Shown one piece after another: positions 10,747-20,931 of a DNA stretch of 64,000 nucleotides. How positions within the stretch are numbered: the first letter of the stretch is position 1; each line of letters starts with the position of its first letter. The stretch is from Dichetophora obliterata (lineage: Eukaryota > Arthropoda > Insecta > Diptera > Sciomyzidae): positions 29,756,319 to 29,820,318 of the forward strand of contig OY986439.1 of assembly GCA_963920525.1 (NCBI GenBank), read 5' to 3'. Made by a program: the position numbers and the translations under genes. A model generated the notes under the pieces. That model searched no databases. It had not been told where the DNA came from and saw nothing but the letters and a program-made list of their open reading frames with translations.

Positions 10747-10804
10747 AGCGCCCTCAGCTACACTACCGTGTTCACAGCTAACATTTACTGTACACCCTAT
10801 CTAA

Positions 10805-11666
10805 GGCAATGTTACTTCTGTTTTTCTCTTCTTAATTTCAGCGTATGCCTAAAAATATGTGAGGTATTTAGCGCCACCTATCGGCTAATAGCTATGAAAC
10901 TGTTATACTGAGGAATACTCTTTTATAATTTCACAGATAAAACTATGAATTGATATATTCAATATCAAAGTGATACTGAAATGATTTCTTACAGTTGAAA
11001 AAGATTTCTAAACTGTTGTTCGGAAAATTTTTTAAATTTTAAAAATTTACACAAAAATTTAATAAGAAATTGGAAACTGCTAATGAAACATTTTTGTTCA
11101 AGCATTTTTAAACAGGAAATCAAGCAATATTCTTACTCCTGTATATTTAAAATAAATTTGGGTATGAAATTAAATATGCTAACATTATATTCTCGTTGCG
11201 CGTGCAAATGCCGCGTATATTGCAAAAAGTCCAAAATTAATTTCATTTCAATTTTGATCAGTTGAAAATCTATTCAATAGCTTCAACTAAAATCTAGGTA
11301 TGTTTGATTTTGGCGTATTAAAGCCAGACGAGTTTACTAGTTATATATATAAACTGAAATATTTCATAAATTTATGACATTTATTCCTTTGGTTATATGC
11401 TTAACCAGGCATTAGCATGAATATTTCGGACATTTTTACAAATTCAGCAGCAATATTTATTTACACAAAGTTTGCTGTCACTTGTTGCAATTTCATTTAT
11501 TCCCTTTCGCCTGTGTATCATCAAGGACCTCTAATTACTAACTTATTAGTTACAGAAAACCTAGTTTTCACAAAAGTGAGTATTTAGGCATGAAACTCTG
11601 TGACGTCACAAAAAGTAACTACTTGTCGTAATTGTTATAGAAACGAGCTACTATTGGAACATTTAC
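10805..11666. other. AT-rich spacer without recognised feature
   Basis: I see no coding signature, palindrome or tandem repeat in this stretch. The short open frames here have low-complexity compositions. Confidence 0.5.
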
Positions 11667-12082
11667 AAAATAGGGAACATTTTACCTTTAGCTAAAATGG
11701 ACTTTTTAAATTTTTTTTTAAATGTGTATTTGGAGCTAAAAAAGCGAATAGTGAAAAAATTAGAGGTCGCCCTCAAGACGTTTAAAAGTTATAGGGGTCC
11801 AAAGTTAGGAAAAATGGCCTTAAAAACATGCTGTCATTTTTTTAATTTTCCTAGAAAAGTAAGCATTATGGGTATTAAAAGAAAGGTAATACGAGCACCT
11901 GTTCAACGAGGTACCAAACATTAAAATCCATGCATAACTTTTTAAGATATAACTTCTTTTATACTTTAATATTTTCGTTTTGTAGTGTTAAAAACAATAT
12001 TCCGAACAAGGGCAAAACACTATTAGGCTGGAAGTCCAAATTATATAAAAAACATTTTAAGAATTTTTTAAATATTTTGGAA

Positions 12083-12710
12083 GGCTCAGTGAATAAAGGC
12101 CTAACGAACTAACGCCTAAAAAAAAATGAAATAATGCCTAAAAATTGCAACATAAAATTATATAGGAATTAGGCGGTTGTTCATTATGAAAGAATGTCTA
12201 ATATTTTAGGCATTCCTTCATTAAAATTGTTAGGTGATTTTTCATAATGAAAGAAAGCCTAAGAATCAAAAATGAAAAAACGCCTAATTAGATATTTATT
12301 CATTTTTGATTGGTTACGAAAGGTAAGTTCCCTTTTACAAAATGTTAAAATAATGGTATTAATTTTCCCTTTTACAAAATGCATACACTATCTTGTAAAC
12401 ATTCTGTAAAAGGGAAAATTATTAGTTTTTAAAATTATAAAAGCAATTGATTTTCCCTTTTACAAAATGCATACACTATCTTGTAAACATTCTGTAAAAG
12501 GGAAAATTATTAGTTTTTAAAATTATAAAAACAATAATTCATAATGAAAGAAACCCTAACAATTTAGACTTTCTTTCATTTTTAAAATTAGACTTTCCTT
12601 CATTTTTAAAGTTAGACGTTCTTCCACTTTCTTCTTAGGCGTTCTTGTTTAGGCATTCTTTCATTTTGAAAAATTAGGCATTAGTTCGTTAGGCCTTTAT
12701 TCACTGAGCC
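12083..12710. mobile_element. Foldback/MULE-like MITE nested in the larger element
   Basis: It starts GGCTCAGTGAATAAAGGCCT and ends with the complement. A perfect 9-bp repeat ATTTTGGAA lies on both sides (12074-12082 and 12711-12719). The interior has repeated arms with the word GCCTAA and two tandem copies of a hairpin unit of about 88 bp around 12362-12530. A 9-bp duplication fits foldback or Mutator-like elements. Confidence 0.85.
12362..12535. repeat. Two tandem hairpin units of about 88 bp
   Basis: Each unit contains TTTTCCCTTTTACAAAATG and, after a loop holding CATACACTATCTTG, the pairing arm CATTCTGTAAAAGGGAAAA, followed by TTATTAGTTTTTAAAATTAT. The two copies are almost identical, so the duplication looks recent. 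Confidence 0.85.
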
Positions 12711-12734
12711 ATTTTGGAACTGTTAACTAAACGG

Positions 12735-13000
12735 TAAATAAATAAAGCGCCGTAGGCTAAAAATTGCGGCGATTTTTAATAACAGTTTTTTTTAATATTT
12801 ACATAGTAAATTATATAGCAACATTAACGATGGTTTAAGAAAGCGCCGCAGGCGAAAAATTGTTATTAATAATCGCGGCGACAATTTGTCTTGTCTTTTA
12901 AATTATCCTTATTTTTTTACATTCAAATTCATGGAATTAATTTTTGTCGTTTTTACATTCGAATTCATGGAATTAATTATTGTCGTTTTTATTTGAATCT
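12735..13000. repeat. Small direct repeats in the right arm
   Basis: AAAGCGCCG-AGGC-AAAAATTG occurs near 12745 and 12842. A segment of about 41 bp containing AATTCATGGAATTAATT is duplicated in tandem near 12915-12985. No coding content. Confidence 0.6.
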
Positions 13001-13482
13001 AAAATGCATCTAAAATTTGGATGCAAAATAGTTGGTACATAAAAAGAGTGATATCTTAGAAAGCAATTAATGGAATTTTATGATTAATAGCTTATTAAAT
13101 AGGTAAAAGAATAGCCTTTCTATTAATACCCATTTTCCTTAGTTTTGTTTATACATAGCAAAGATATGGCAAGTTTTTTTTTACCCATTTTTCAACTTTG
13201 GACCTCTATAACTTCTTAACCAGATGAGAGCGACCATTAACTTTTCCAGATTTGGAATTAGAAGTCCTTAATACATATGTTCCACAAAAAAAAAGTAAAA
13301 AAATTTCATTTTAGCTAAAGGTAAAATATTCCCAAAATAGAAATAAAAATCACATTACCACAGTGCGTTCGTTGAAGGAAAGAAAAGATATCGGTGTTTA
13401 TAAAAATTAATTCATTTTGTAATTTTCTAGCGATTACTTAAACTAGTGCTTATATTAAAAATAAAAAATACAAACATATCGA

Positions 13483-14015
13483 CTACACCACCTTTACTGT
13501 ACTTAAATCGCGTTTTTCAATCATACGCATTTGTTTGCGCTTCATACGCCTCAGCTTGGCAGGATTCTTTATAACCTGTACGATCTCAGAGCGACGTTCG
13601 TTGGCTAAACGACGTTCCGCATTTTCGATGCGTCGTTGATGCTTTTGCAGAGCATCTTCCTTGCGTTTGTCTTTAATGCTTTTGGACACTTTCTTTATAT
13701 GACGCAATTCATTGCGCAGTTCCATCTTCTTCTCAAACGATAGACGATTTTCAGTCTTTTTTATGCTCGCAAACCTAGAATAAACAATGAAACATGTTCA
13801 AGCATAATTTTAATTAAATAAATGATTGAAACCTACTTCTTTTTCGGTGTCTTCCAGGGACGATTAGACTTTGGCTGGCCTCGAGGCACCTCCGGAGTCT
13901 TCGGTTTGGCTTTCTTGTTTGTTTTCTTCAAAGGTTCTGCGACTTTTGCTGGTTTATTGCTCTCATTTTCTTCGCTAACAACTGCTTTAGTAGTTTCTGT
14001 TGTTTTATCAGCCAT
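13483..14015 (-). CDS. CGR1/CCDC86-family nucleolar protein
   Basis: Two exons (14015-13837 and 13774-13483) joined by a GTAGGT...CTAG intron give 156 residues. The N-terminal half is a lysine/proline-rich disordered tail ([20 protein letters not shown], then PWKTPKKK). The C-terminal half is the CGR1 domain, a long charged helix with [38 protein letters not shown] and the conserved [20 protein letters not shown] near the end. Family members (yeast Cgr1, vertebrate CCDC86/cyclon) act in the nucleolus in 60S pre-rRNA processing. Size and domain order are normal for the family. Splicing was chosen because it restores the conserved K-F-A-S-I-K block across the junction. It lies between two transposon-filled stretches with no linked partner gene. 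Confidence 0.9.
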
Positions 14016-14224
14016 ATTTGCATAAATAATCTAAATTAATGAAGGACTTGCACGTGTTGTCGACAGTTCAAATATTTTTTTCTTAAATTTCACTGACGTT
14101 TAAAGGTGACACTGACAGCTGATGTGGAACGTATTTGTTTGGTGCGTTCGCAAAATATTAAAATATTTTCTCGGCTGTTATTTATGTTGAGATTTTTACA
14201 CGAGTACTCAAAAAAAAATTTTGT

Positions 14225-14352
14225 ATATCATCGTTGCAAAAGTGAGCTTACGAATCTGAAAAATGTAATTTTTAATTTTACAATGGATTTTCATTAGAAA
14301 TGAAAAATTTAATTTTTCAGATTCGCAAGCTCGCTTTTGTAACGATGATATG
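14225..14352. mobile_element. Palindromic MITE
   Basis: The arms TATCATCGTTGCAAAAGTGA and its near complement, then ACGAATCTGAAAAA with TTTTTCAGATTCGCA, enclose a short AT-rich loop. The arms are about 38 bases each. It lies just upstream of the CGR1-family gene. Confidence 0.7.
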
Positions 14353-14539
14353 TAATATTTTCTAATTCTTGTGTTTTTTGTATGGGGATCCCAGAAAGGT
14401 GGCAGATAGACTCAGATGAAATGTTGAGGGGGAAATATTAATAAGACCAGCTCATATATTTGACTCAATAGGGATCAAAGATTTTTTTGATATGATTTAA
14501 AACAGGCATTTTGTTATATTTGTTTGTATGAAAACCTCA

Positions 14540-14720
14540 GAAGGGTGGATGGGCGTTGGAGAAGAGGGCATGTCACCTCCCTTACAACCCAAATTTATGA
14601 TATTGAACAGCTTTGGAATTACTGTACAGCCTCGGAATTCGACCACAATTTACATGACGTTTCACTGACAACATTTCATGGGCGTTGCACAAGGGGGCGT
14701 GTCACGTTTAGTTTGAGAAA
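14540..14720. repeat. Isolated Helitron-like satellite unit
   Basis: Phrases such as ACAACCCAAATTTATGATAT, CCTCGGAATTCGACCACAATT and GGGGGCGTGTCAC match the units of the satellite at 53560-55000. This appears to be a single decayed copy. Confidence 0.6.
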
Positions 14721-16012
14721 TTTATTCGTTTTTGATTTATCCTCTTCAATCCATCAAGAAATATGTAAAAAATATTTTTAAGGTATTATTCTTACTAAAT
14801 AGGGTCTAGTTAAGACATTTCTGCAAAAAAAAAATTCAAAATTTTCTTGGAAGTATGTAATAGTTTTTAAATGTGTACATATGTGAACATATTGTACTTT
14901 TTTACAAAACATTATTTAGTTTTATTACCGAATATTCTTCTTTTGCGACATATTTGCATATAAATTTAATAAACTTTTTGGAAGTTATAGTTTTTAAATA
15001 TATGCATATATATGTGGACATATTGTACTTTTTTACAATAAATTCTTTATTTATTAACACTTTTTTACTTACCAGACAGAGAAAGCCTTTTTACGTGACA
15101 TATTTGAGAAATGAAAAGAGAGCTAATGAAAAATATTTTCTCTATCTATTGCGCCAATATTTGAATGATATAACGACAAATCAGCAAATATTTGAATACA
15201 AAATCGTTTGTCCACATAAGAGCATTTCCGACAAAAATTCTACCGCGACTCATAAATTAAATGTCACTAAAAAATCCTTTTAAACCGCCATAATAGAGAA
15301 AAAAATGTTTAAATTTATATTGTGAGAGTACCGAGAGCTAATCTTAATTTGAATTAAATGAAAAGGCAGCAAACATGATGAATGGGCAACAAAAGTTTAA
15401 AAATGGTGACAAAAGTTGTATATATTATACAAAAAGTATAATAAATACTCATATAATACAAAGTTGAATTAAATTTTTTTTTTTTTTAGTTTTCGATGAT
15501 AATGCTCCTGAATTACACTTTGTATGTGTTTTAGTTCAATTAAATAAAAAAAAACTATAAAATATTTGCACTTCTCTGAAGGAAAAAATCTGACACATAA
15601 CGTATATCACGTAACGTATCATATTATGGTTTGTATAAAAAGTATTAAAAAAGATTTTCCAACGAACAAATTATGAATATGTAGCAACCTTATTCCAGAT
15701 TATATTAAAAGAACTTTCATATAAAACTCGTGCACACACAGATTTTTTTCGTTTATATTGATGCAGGTAAAACCACTTCTATTTTGTGTCACGTAACGTA
15801 TCATTTTTGGTGACTTCTATCTAAAAGCCGAACTTTTGGCAAATCTTTGGATTTACACCTTGTATAGTGCGCTTAGCAAACTATTGAAAAATCAAAATAA
15901 GAAAACTGTAAGTTTAATATTTTTTGTTTTTCCACTCATTAAAGTCGTACAACTGTTACGTGCGTAGCTACGGAAATGTAAATATGTGACCATTTACCCA
16001 AAGAGGTTATTA
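14721..16012. other. AT-rich stretch with a diverged duplication
   Basis: A block containing ACATATTGTACTTTTTTACA occurs near 14885 and again near 15020. The open frame across it has no recognisable domain. Nothing else stands out. Confidence 0.4.
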
Positions 16013-16256
16013 GCCCTATTATGATTTACAACCAAACTGAGTTGGGTTGTCTACAACTCAACTCAACTTAGCACACCACTGGAATATTTGTTGGTATTAT
16101 GGCTTACAACCATTCTAAGTTGAGTTGTATGGAATGCTTTCAAAAATTGTAATAGAATTTAATGCAATTTTTACAGCCGAATATATACAAAAACAGCTTT
16201 TTTTATTTTCACTGTTTTATCTATTAATGCAATTGAACAGGGTTTAAAGAAAAAGT

Positions 16257-17182
16257 TTAAAAGAAATTTTTCAAAATTTCTATTTGGTTCTTTGCTTGTG
16301 TTTTAAAAGCATTGAGACGCTCTTCCTCAATGCTGTGTACTTTGGTAAATCGCCCACGGCTGGGATTTGGAACAGTTTGGCTAGGTTGTGAAGATTGGCT
16401 AGGATTAGTAGGCGATCGGTGATGCTGTAGAGATGGACTTGTATATGTAGGAGAACGGCTTAGATGTGCAGGTGATCGGCTAGGATGCGCAGGAAATCAG
16501 TTAGGATGCACATGAGATCGGCTAGGATGCGCAGGAGATCGGCTTTGATATGCAGGAGATTGGCTGGGAAGAAGTGGAGATCGGCTTGTGGTTTGAGCAC
16601 ATTGATTGGGCAGTTGGCAGTTCAAGTGGTTATAATCATTTTCCCTTTAATCAGCATTTGAGGATTGAAATGTGAATTTGAAATGTGAAAGGTCTGCCTG
16701 GCGGTGTTAAAGTATTGTGGAGTTTAGTCCAATCGGCAACACTTCAAGTGGAGTCAAACTAATCTCTTGTGACGGACCTCCTCCTGTTGCGGAAATATTT
16801 TGTTTGTTGTTAACCAAATTTCTTTTCAAGTTGGTATAGTTGTTTAATAATATTTATTAATAAAATAATGTTTTTGCAAAATTTTCTTTTATTTATTTTA
16901 CTTATAACAAACCCTTTGCCATTCCTGTGGAGAGCGTGTTGGAGGCCCGATGCTATTGAGCTCAACAGTAAACTTATCCCAGAGCTCATTGGTCAGATGC
17001 TTGCTAGATCCAAAATGTCCTTTTACCCTAGTCACATCTGGATACTTCTCTAGCAACGAAACCATCCTATCGAATTGTTTTTTGGTAGTTACTTTCCTAA
17101 ATATTATTTTTATTAATAATTGTTGAAACTTACAAGTTATTTGCCACTTTTCCTTTATAACACAACCAGCAGACAACCTCAC
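16257..17182 (-). pseudogene. Zeste/Adf-1-type Myb/SANT-like protein, decayed
   Basis: Three minus-strand pieces resemble one gene. Piece one (17182-16898) holds a Myb/SANT-like DNA-binding region: KKQFDRMVSLLEKYPDV, the LWDKFTVELNSIGPPTRSP block and QEWQR. Piece two (about 16848-16707) begins NLKRNLVNN and contains ATGGGPSQEISLTPLE, the usual block after the Myb region in zeste-like proteins. Piece three (about 16650-16257) has an eight-residue repeat of the kind SRSPAHP, an in-frame stop in the repeat, and a charged tail ending EILKNFF. Pieces one and two are separated by stops without a clear intron. As a Harbinger accessory protein it would bind element ends and help import the transposase. 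That role is inferred from the surrounding TIRs. Confidence 0.6.
16420..16600. repeat. About 24-bp coding minisatellite (SRSPAHP-like repeat)
   Basis: GGATGCGCAGGAGATCGGCT and close variants recur five to seven times at about 24-bp spacing. On the minus strand the unit encodes an eight-residue serine/proline/arginine repeat within the Myb/SANT pseudogene. Confidence 0.75.
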
Positions 17183-17375
17183 AAATGCCGTTGTAAAATT
17201 TTGACACTTGACACAACCGCATTCAAGTTCGGTTGTAATTCATAATGCCAAAAAGTGTACATACACAACTGGAAAGACAACTTTGCAGTTAGAAGTTTGG
17301 TTGTGTTGTAAATCATAATACCGATTTTTATTTGACAACTCAACTTTAAGCAAAGTTGTAAACCATAATAGGGGC

Positions 17376-17490
17376 ATATAGGTCACACAGCCACGGAATT
17401 CAGTATTCGACCACAATTTACACATGCAGTTTCACGCATGGGCGTTTAGCAATGGGGGCGTGGCAGCAAAACGTTGGGTTTCAGCTAGTA
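17376..17490. repeat. Helitron-like 3' end fragment
   Basis: This unit contains CACGGAATTCAGTATTCGAC and GGGGGCGTGGCAGCAAAACG and ends GGGTTTCAGCTAGT. The same ending occurs at about 52190 and 55000. The CTAG-type terminus and absence of inverted repeats suit a Helitron 3' end. A DD41D element is inserted directly at its end. Confidence 0.6.
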
Positions 17491-18739
17491 AAGGGTCCGC
17501 CAAAAACTTTTTTTTTAATTCTATAAAAAGAATATTTGGATATTTTCTAAAATTTTTTTTTTTAATTACAATTCTTCCGGTTAATAATGGAAAAAATTTC
17601 ATTCAAATGGCTGCCTCGGCTCGCCATGCAGTAGCCTACACGATCGGTCCAATTTTTAAGCACTTTATCGATTGTGTGCAGCTGTATTTCACCAATGGCT
17701 TCATGAATATTGTCCTTTAAAGCGTCAATTGTCTCTGGCTTGTCGACGTAACACTTATCTTTGAGGGCACCCCACAAATAATAGTCCAACGGTGTCAAAT
17801 CGCAGCTCCGAGGTGGCCAAACGACATCAGCTCTGCGGCTGATAATGCGATCTTAAAAAACAGGGGCAAAACATCGAGTGTAGCTTCGGCTGTGTGGCAA
17901 TATCCTCCTCTTCAATTTTTGTGAACAAAAATTCGTTCAACATGGCCCAATAACGATCGCTATTGACTGTAACGGCCACTCCTTGCTCATTTTCGAAGAA
18001 AAATGGCTCAATTATGCCTCTGGACCAAAATCCGCACCAAACAATGACTCGTTTTGGGTGCAGCGGCTTTTCAATGTATGCGTGCGGGTTTTCTGTGCCC
18101 CAAATGCGACAATTTTGCTTGTTTACATACCCGCCAAGATCAAAATTAGCTTCATCTGAAAAGATGATTTTGTTGGTAAAATCGGCATCTTCTGTAAGTC
18201 GATCGCAGGCCCACTTAGCGAAGCGAAAACGCATTGGATGGTCAGTTGGCTTCAACTCCTGAGCCAATTGGACTTTGTATGGCGTCATACAAAGGTCTTT
18301 ATGCAAAATGCGTCTCAATGATGTCTCCGAAATGTTCAATTGTTGAGAACGACGGTGAACTGATGTTGATAGCGCTTCACGCACGCTTTCTGCCACAGCA
18401 GCAATATTCTCGGATTTACGCACTGCTTTTGGCTTTTCACGCTTTGGTTTATCGATGATGCCAGTTTATTTCACTTTTTTCACAAGATAACGAACATACG
18501 GAGCTGACGATGCTTCTCTTCTTCCAAAATCCGTACGCAATTTTCGCACACATTCTGCAACATTACCATGATTTTCAAAGTAATGTCGCAATATTTCCCA
18601 GCGTTGTTCAAGCCTATACACAACCATATTCGTTCAGCGGAAGGATAAAACTAATTATCTGTCAAATCAGACATGAGCTAAGTGTTACCATTCACGAAAT
18701 AAGCACTAGTTGAAAAAAAACGTTAGATGGCGGACCCTG
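17491..18739 (-). mobile_element. DD41D (rosa-type) mariner-like element, inactive
   Basis: The left end AAGGGTCCGCCA and right end (complement CAGGGTCCGCCA) are inverted repeats. TA flanks both sides (17489-17490 and 18740-18741). The size, 1249 bp, is near that of an autonomous element. The transposase on the minus strand is broken in several places. Confidence 0.85.
17562..18627 (-). pseudogene. DD41D transposase pseudogene
   Basis: The frame starts MVVYRLEQRWEILRHYFENH at 18627, with a helix-turn-helix region, and meets one in-frame stop (TAA) just before TGIIDKPKREKPKAVRKSEN. The core then carries IIFSDEANFDLGGYVNKQNC with the first catalytic aspartate, and VIVWCGFWSRGIIEPFFF. After KIEEEDI about ten codons are missing. 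In relatives, including the copy at 51075-51692, this place holds WFQQDGA with the second aspartate. A further indel follows before PPRSCDLTPLDYYLWG with the third aspartate. The C-terminus ends near 17562. Loss of a catalytic residue makes the copy dead. Confidence 0.85.
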
Positions 18740-18966
18740 TATTAATTAATATAAATCAATTAAAACGAATAAATAGTAAAAATTTACCGAAGTTTCTTAA
18801 ACAATTTTAAAGCGCACAGGTGTTTTAATACTATTCTTAACTCCCTTTTTGTTAACTTAAATGTCACTCATACGCCACAGTGCACATCCAAGAAGGTAGT
18901 TTTCCTTTTTAAGATAAAGTTTAAAAAAATTTTTCTAAATCTTTTTGAGATGTCTTTATCTGCTAT

Positions 18967-19107
18967 GGTGCATGTCACACTTAGAGGACACGGGTAGATT
19001 TCTTGTTGCTTTCTCGGGTAAAAGAAGCTCTCTCAATTTCCAGTTTTTTATTTTACCCGCGAAAACAACAACAATTTTGTCCGTGTCCGCTAAGTGTGAC
19101 ATGCCCC
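18967..19107. mobile_element. Palindromic MITE with 3-bp duplication
   Basis: It begins GGTGCATGTCACACTTAG and ends with the near complement (CTAAGTGTGACATGCCCC). TAT lies on both sides (18964-18966 and 19108-19110). The 3-bp duplication and G-rich ends suggest a Harbinger-derived MITE. Confidence 0.75.
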
Positions 19108-19110
19108 TAT

Positions 19111-20931
19111 TTTAAAACCAGAATCTTCCTTTTGCAACTCCCGGGAGAAAATGCTTCATGGTTGGGCTGAATAGGAAATAGCCCGGCAGTTATATGTCGT
19201 AAATAATTGCACGTTTCCGGACATGTTCAATTAAAACTTCGTCATCCATAGCTGTGGATATATAGAACTATCACATTAATAACGGAAACTGAACAAAAAA
19301 CGAAGTTTCAACAATACAAGTAACACACAATCGAATCTAACCTCAATGTACAGTTGCTTTCTGACAAGATCTAATATAAAGTAACGTAGGAATCCAAATT
19401 CCATGGATCTATACGTCCCGTCACGTTACGTTTATTAAACAATAAGTAAAAGAACGCACTGCTCAACTGACATTAGATCACAATACGTTACTTCTATTAT
19501 AATTGGACCTTAAGAGTTTTTGTTTAAAAACAACGTAGAATTCGAAAAGCAATGATTCTAGGGATCGAAATTTCGTTATCAGGTTAAACTGAACTGGGTA
19601 AAATGATCACAAGATGCCAATTGTTTTAGGTGTAGATTTTAATTTCGAATTAAGACATGAATGTTCACGGGAATAAATTGGTAGAGTAAACATTCAAAAA
19701 ATTGCAAAAATAATTCAAAATTAATGTAACATGTTATAAAACAAAATTAATTATCTTAATGGTATTTAAATTTTTTAATTTAACATTTTATTTAAAAAAC
19801 CCATTATATTATCAAATCTATGAAACTGCGAAAAAGCTAGGATTCCCTCGTGTGTCCAACGACGCATCTCTTTATTTTTTAATCTTTGATGTGTTTTATT
19901 GCCTCCAGAGAGGTGGAGATCGAACAGAACTATTAATTAAATAAAAACTCTGTCTAAGCTGGTGTTTGAACCCGGGCTACCGTACATATTCAGTTTTATT
20001 AAAAATTGTTTTCGTTTTGAACAAAAAAACAACAGTGAAATTGGCTCTTAAAAAATTCGACAAGGTTGTGCATTTACCATACGCTTATTATGTACAAATT
20101 TAAGGGTAGGAGAAGGGTTATATGTTTCAAGGTTTTGAACCAAAACAATTGAACCTCGGAGTAGCATTTCTGCAAAAAAGTAAGATTTTAATTTTTTTTA
20201 GATGAATTTGTTTATATGTGATCTTATGAACAACACAGAGATTCACACAAAACATTATAGTTGCTAGTTTCTTTAAGAAATTAGATAAATTTAAAAATTT
20301 ACAGAATATTTTTAAAATATTGCGCTTATAGAAGATGCAAAATTAAGTTATTTTTGAAAATTCTGAATACTTATTAAATATTTTTATTTTTGATTGCAGA
20401 TGGAAAAATTAATCGAATAATAGTTTCATATGTGTTGTATATTAATTATTAATTTAATTCTACAATTATTAACATGTAGCTCTGGAACGAGGAAATTTTT
20501 CTTTAAAACTTAACAAATGTACTCTTAAGTTAATGCATATTATTTCATAAAGCTTTTATCCAAGCACTTTGGTTTACTACAAAAAAACGCTCTTACAAAA
20601 ATAATATATTGTTTTTTAATCATAAAATGGCAATTTTACCTATTTAACATACAGTTAGTCAAATTCTTATTTGACCAATTGACCATGCTATACCATAGAT
20701 ATAAAGCAAGTAAGAAGTCGGCTATGTATATGAATATTATGTAAATACCTATTTACATATGCTAACAGAAATTATTGAAAATAATTTGTATTTATATATT
20801 TATATATAATTAAAAATTAGGTTAATTTGTAGAAAAAACTGTACATAACAATTATATATACCAGAAAGTAATATGAACTCATTTATAATTTTCATCATTC
20901 TATACTAATGAAATGCTAATGCTAAAGCTTC
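19111..20931. other. AT-rich intergenic stretch, 3' side of the carrier gene
   Basis: No conserved reading frame or inverted repeat was found. A GTTTGAACCCGGGCTACC phrase at about 19964 resembles a tRNA B box but has no convincing tRNA around it. Confidence 0.4.

Larger units (their letters stand above)
11673..13333. mobile_element. Non-autonomous element with long terminal inverted repeats
   Basis: The left end GGGAACATTTTACCTTTAGC pairs with the right end (complement GGGAATATTTTACCTTTAGC). Pairing continues with gaps for about 200 bases, including the shared phrase TATAGGGGTCCAAAGTT/TATAGAGGTCCAAAGTT. AAAATA flanks both sides (11667-11672 and 13334-13339) and may be the target duplication. 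A related end occurs near 33815. No coding region is present. A second element (12083-12710) is nested inside. Confidence 0.7.
16013..17375. mobile_element. PIF/Harbinger-like element with Myb/SANT gene remnant
   Basis: The left end GCCCTATTATGATTTACAAC matches the complement of the right end (GCCCCTATTATGGTTTACAA), and subterminal AAGTTGAGTTGT words recur on both sides. The flanking triplets are TTA on the left and ATA on the right, close to the TTA/TAA duplications of Harbinger elements. The only coding content is a decayed Myb/SANT-like gene on the minus strand, the type of accessory protein such elements carry. No DDE transposase is present, so this copy is non-autonomous. Confidence 0.65.

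Noticed and set aside
10463..10804. Plus-strand frame of 113 codons
   Set aside because: It is the shadow of the minus-strand transposase-domain-like piece, which has recognisable conserved blocks.
12083..12535. Regularly spaced hairpins as a CRISPR-like array
   Set aside because: Only two units, no distinct spacers, and the context is a eukaryotic transposable element.
13483..13725. Single-exon reading of the CGR1-family gene starting at MELRNELR
   Set aside because: Splicing to the upstream exon restores the conserved family segment before it and a normal N-terminal tail.
19960..19985. B-box-like GTTTGAACCCGGGCTACC as a tRNA gene
   Set aside because: No A box at the right distance and no cloverleaf can be drawn.
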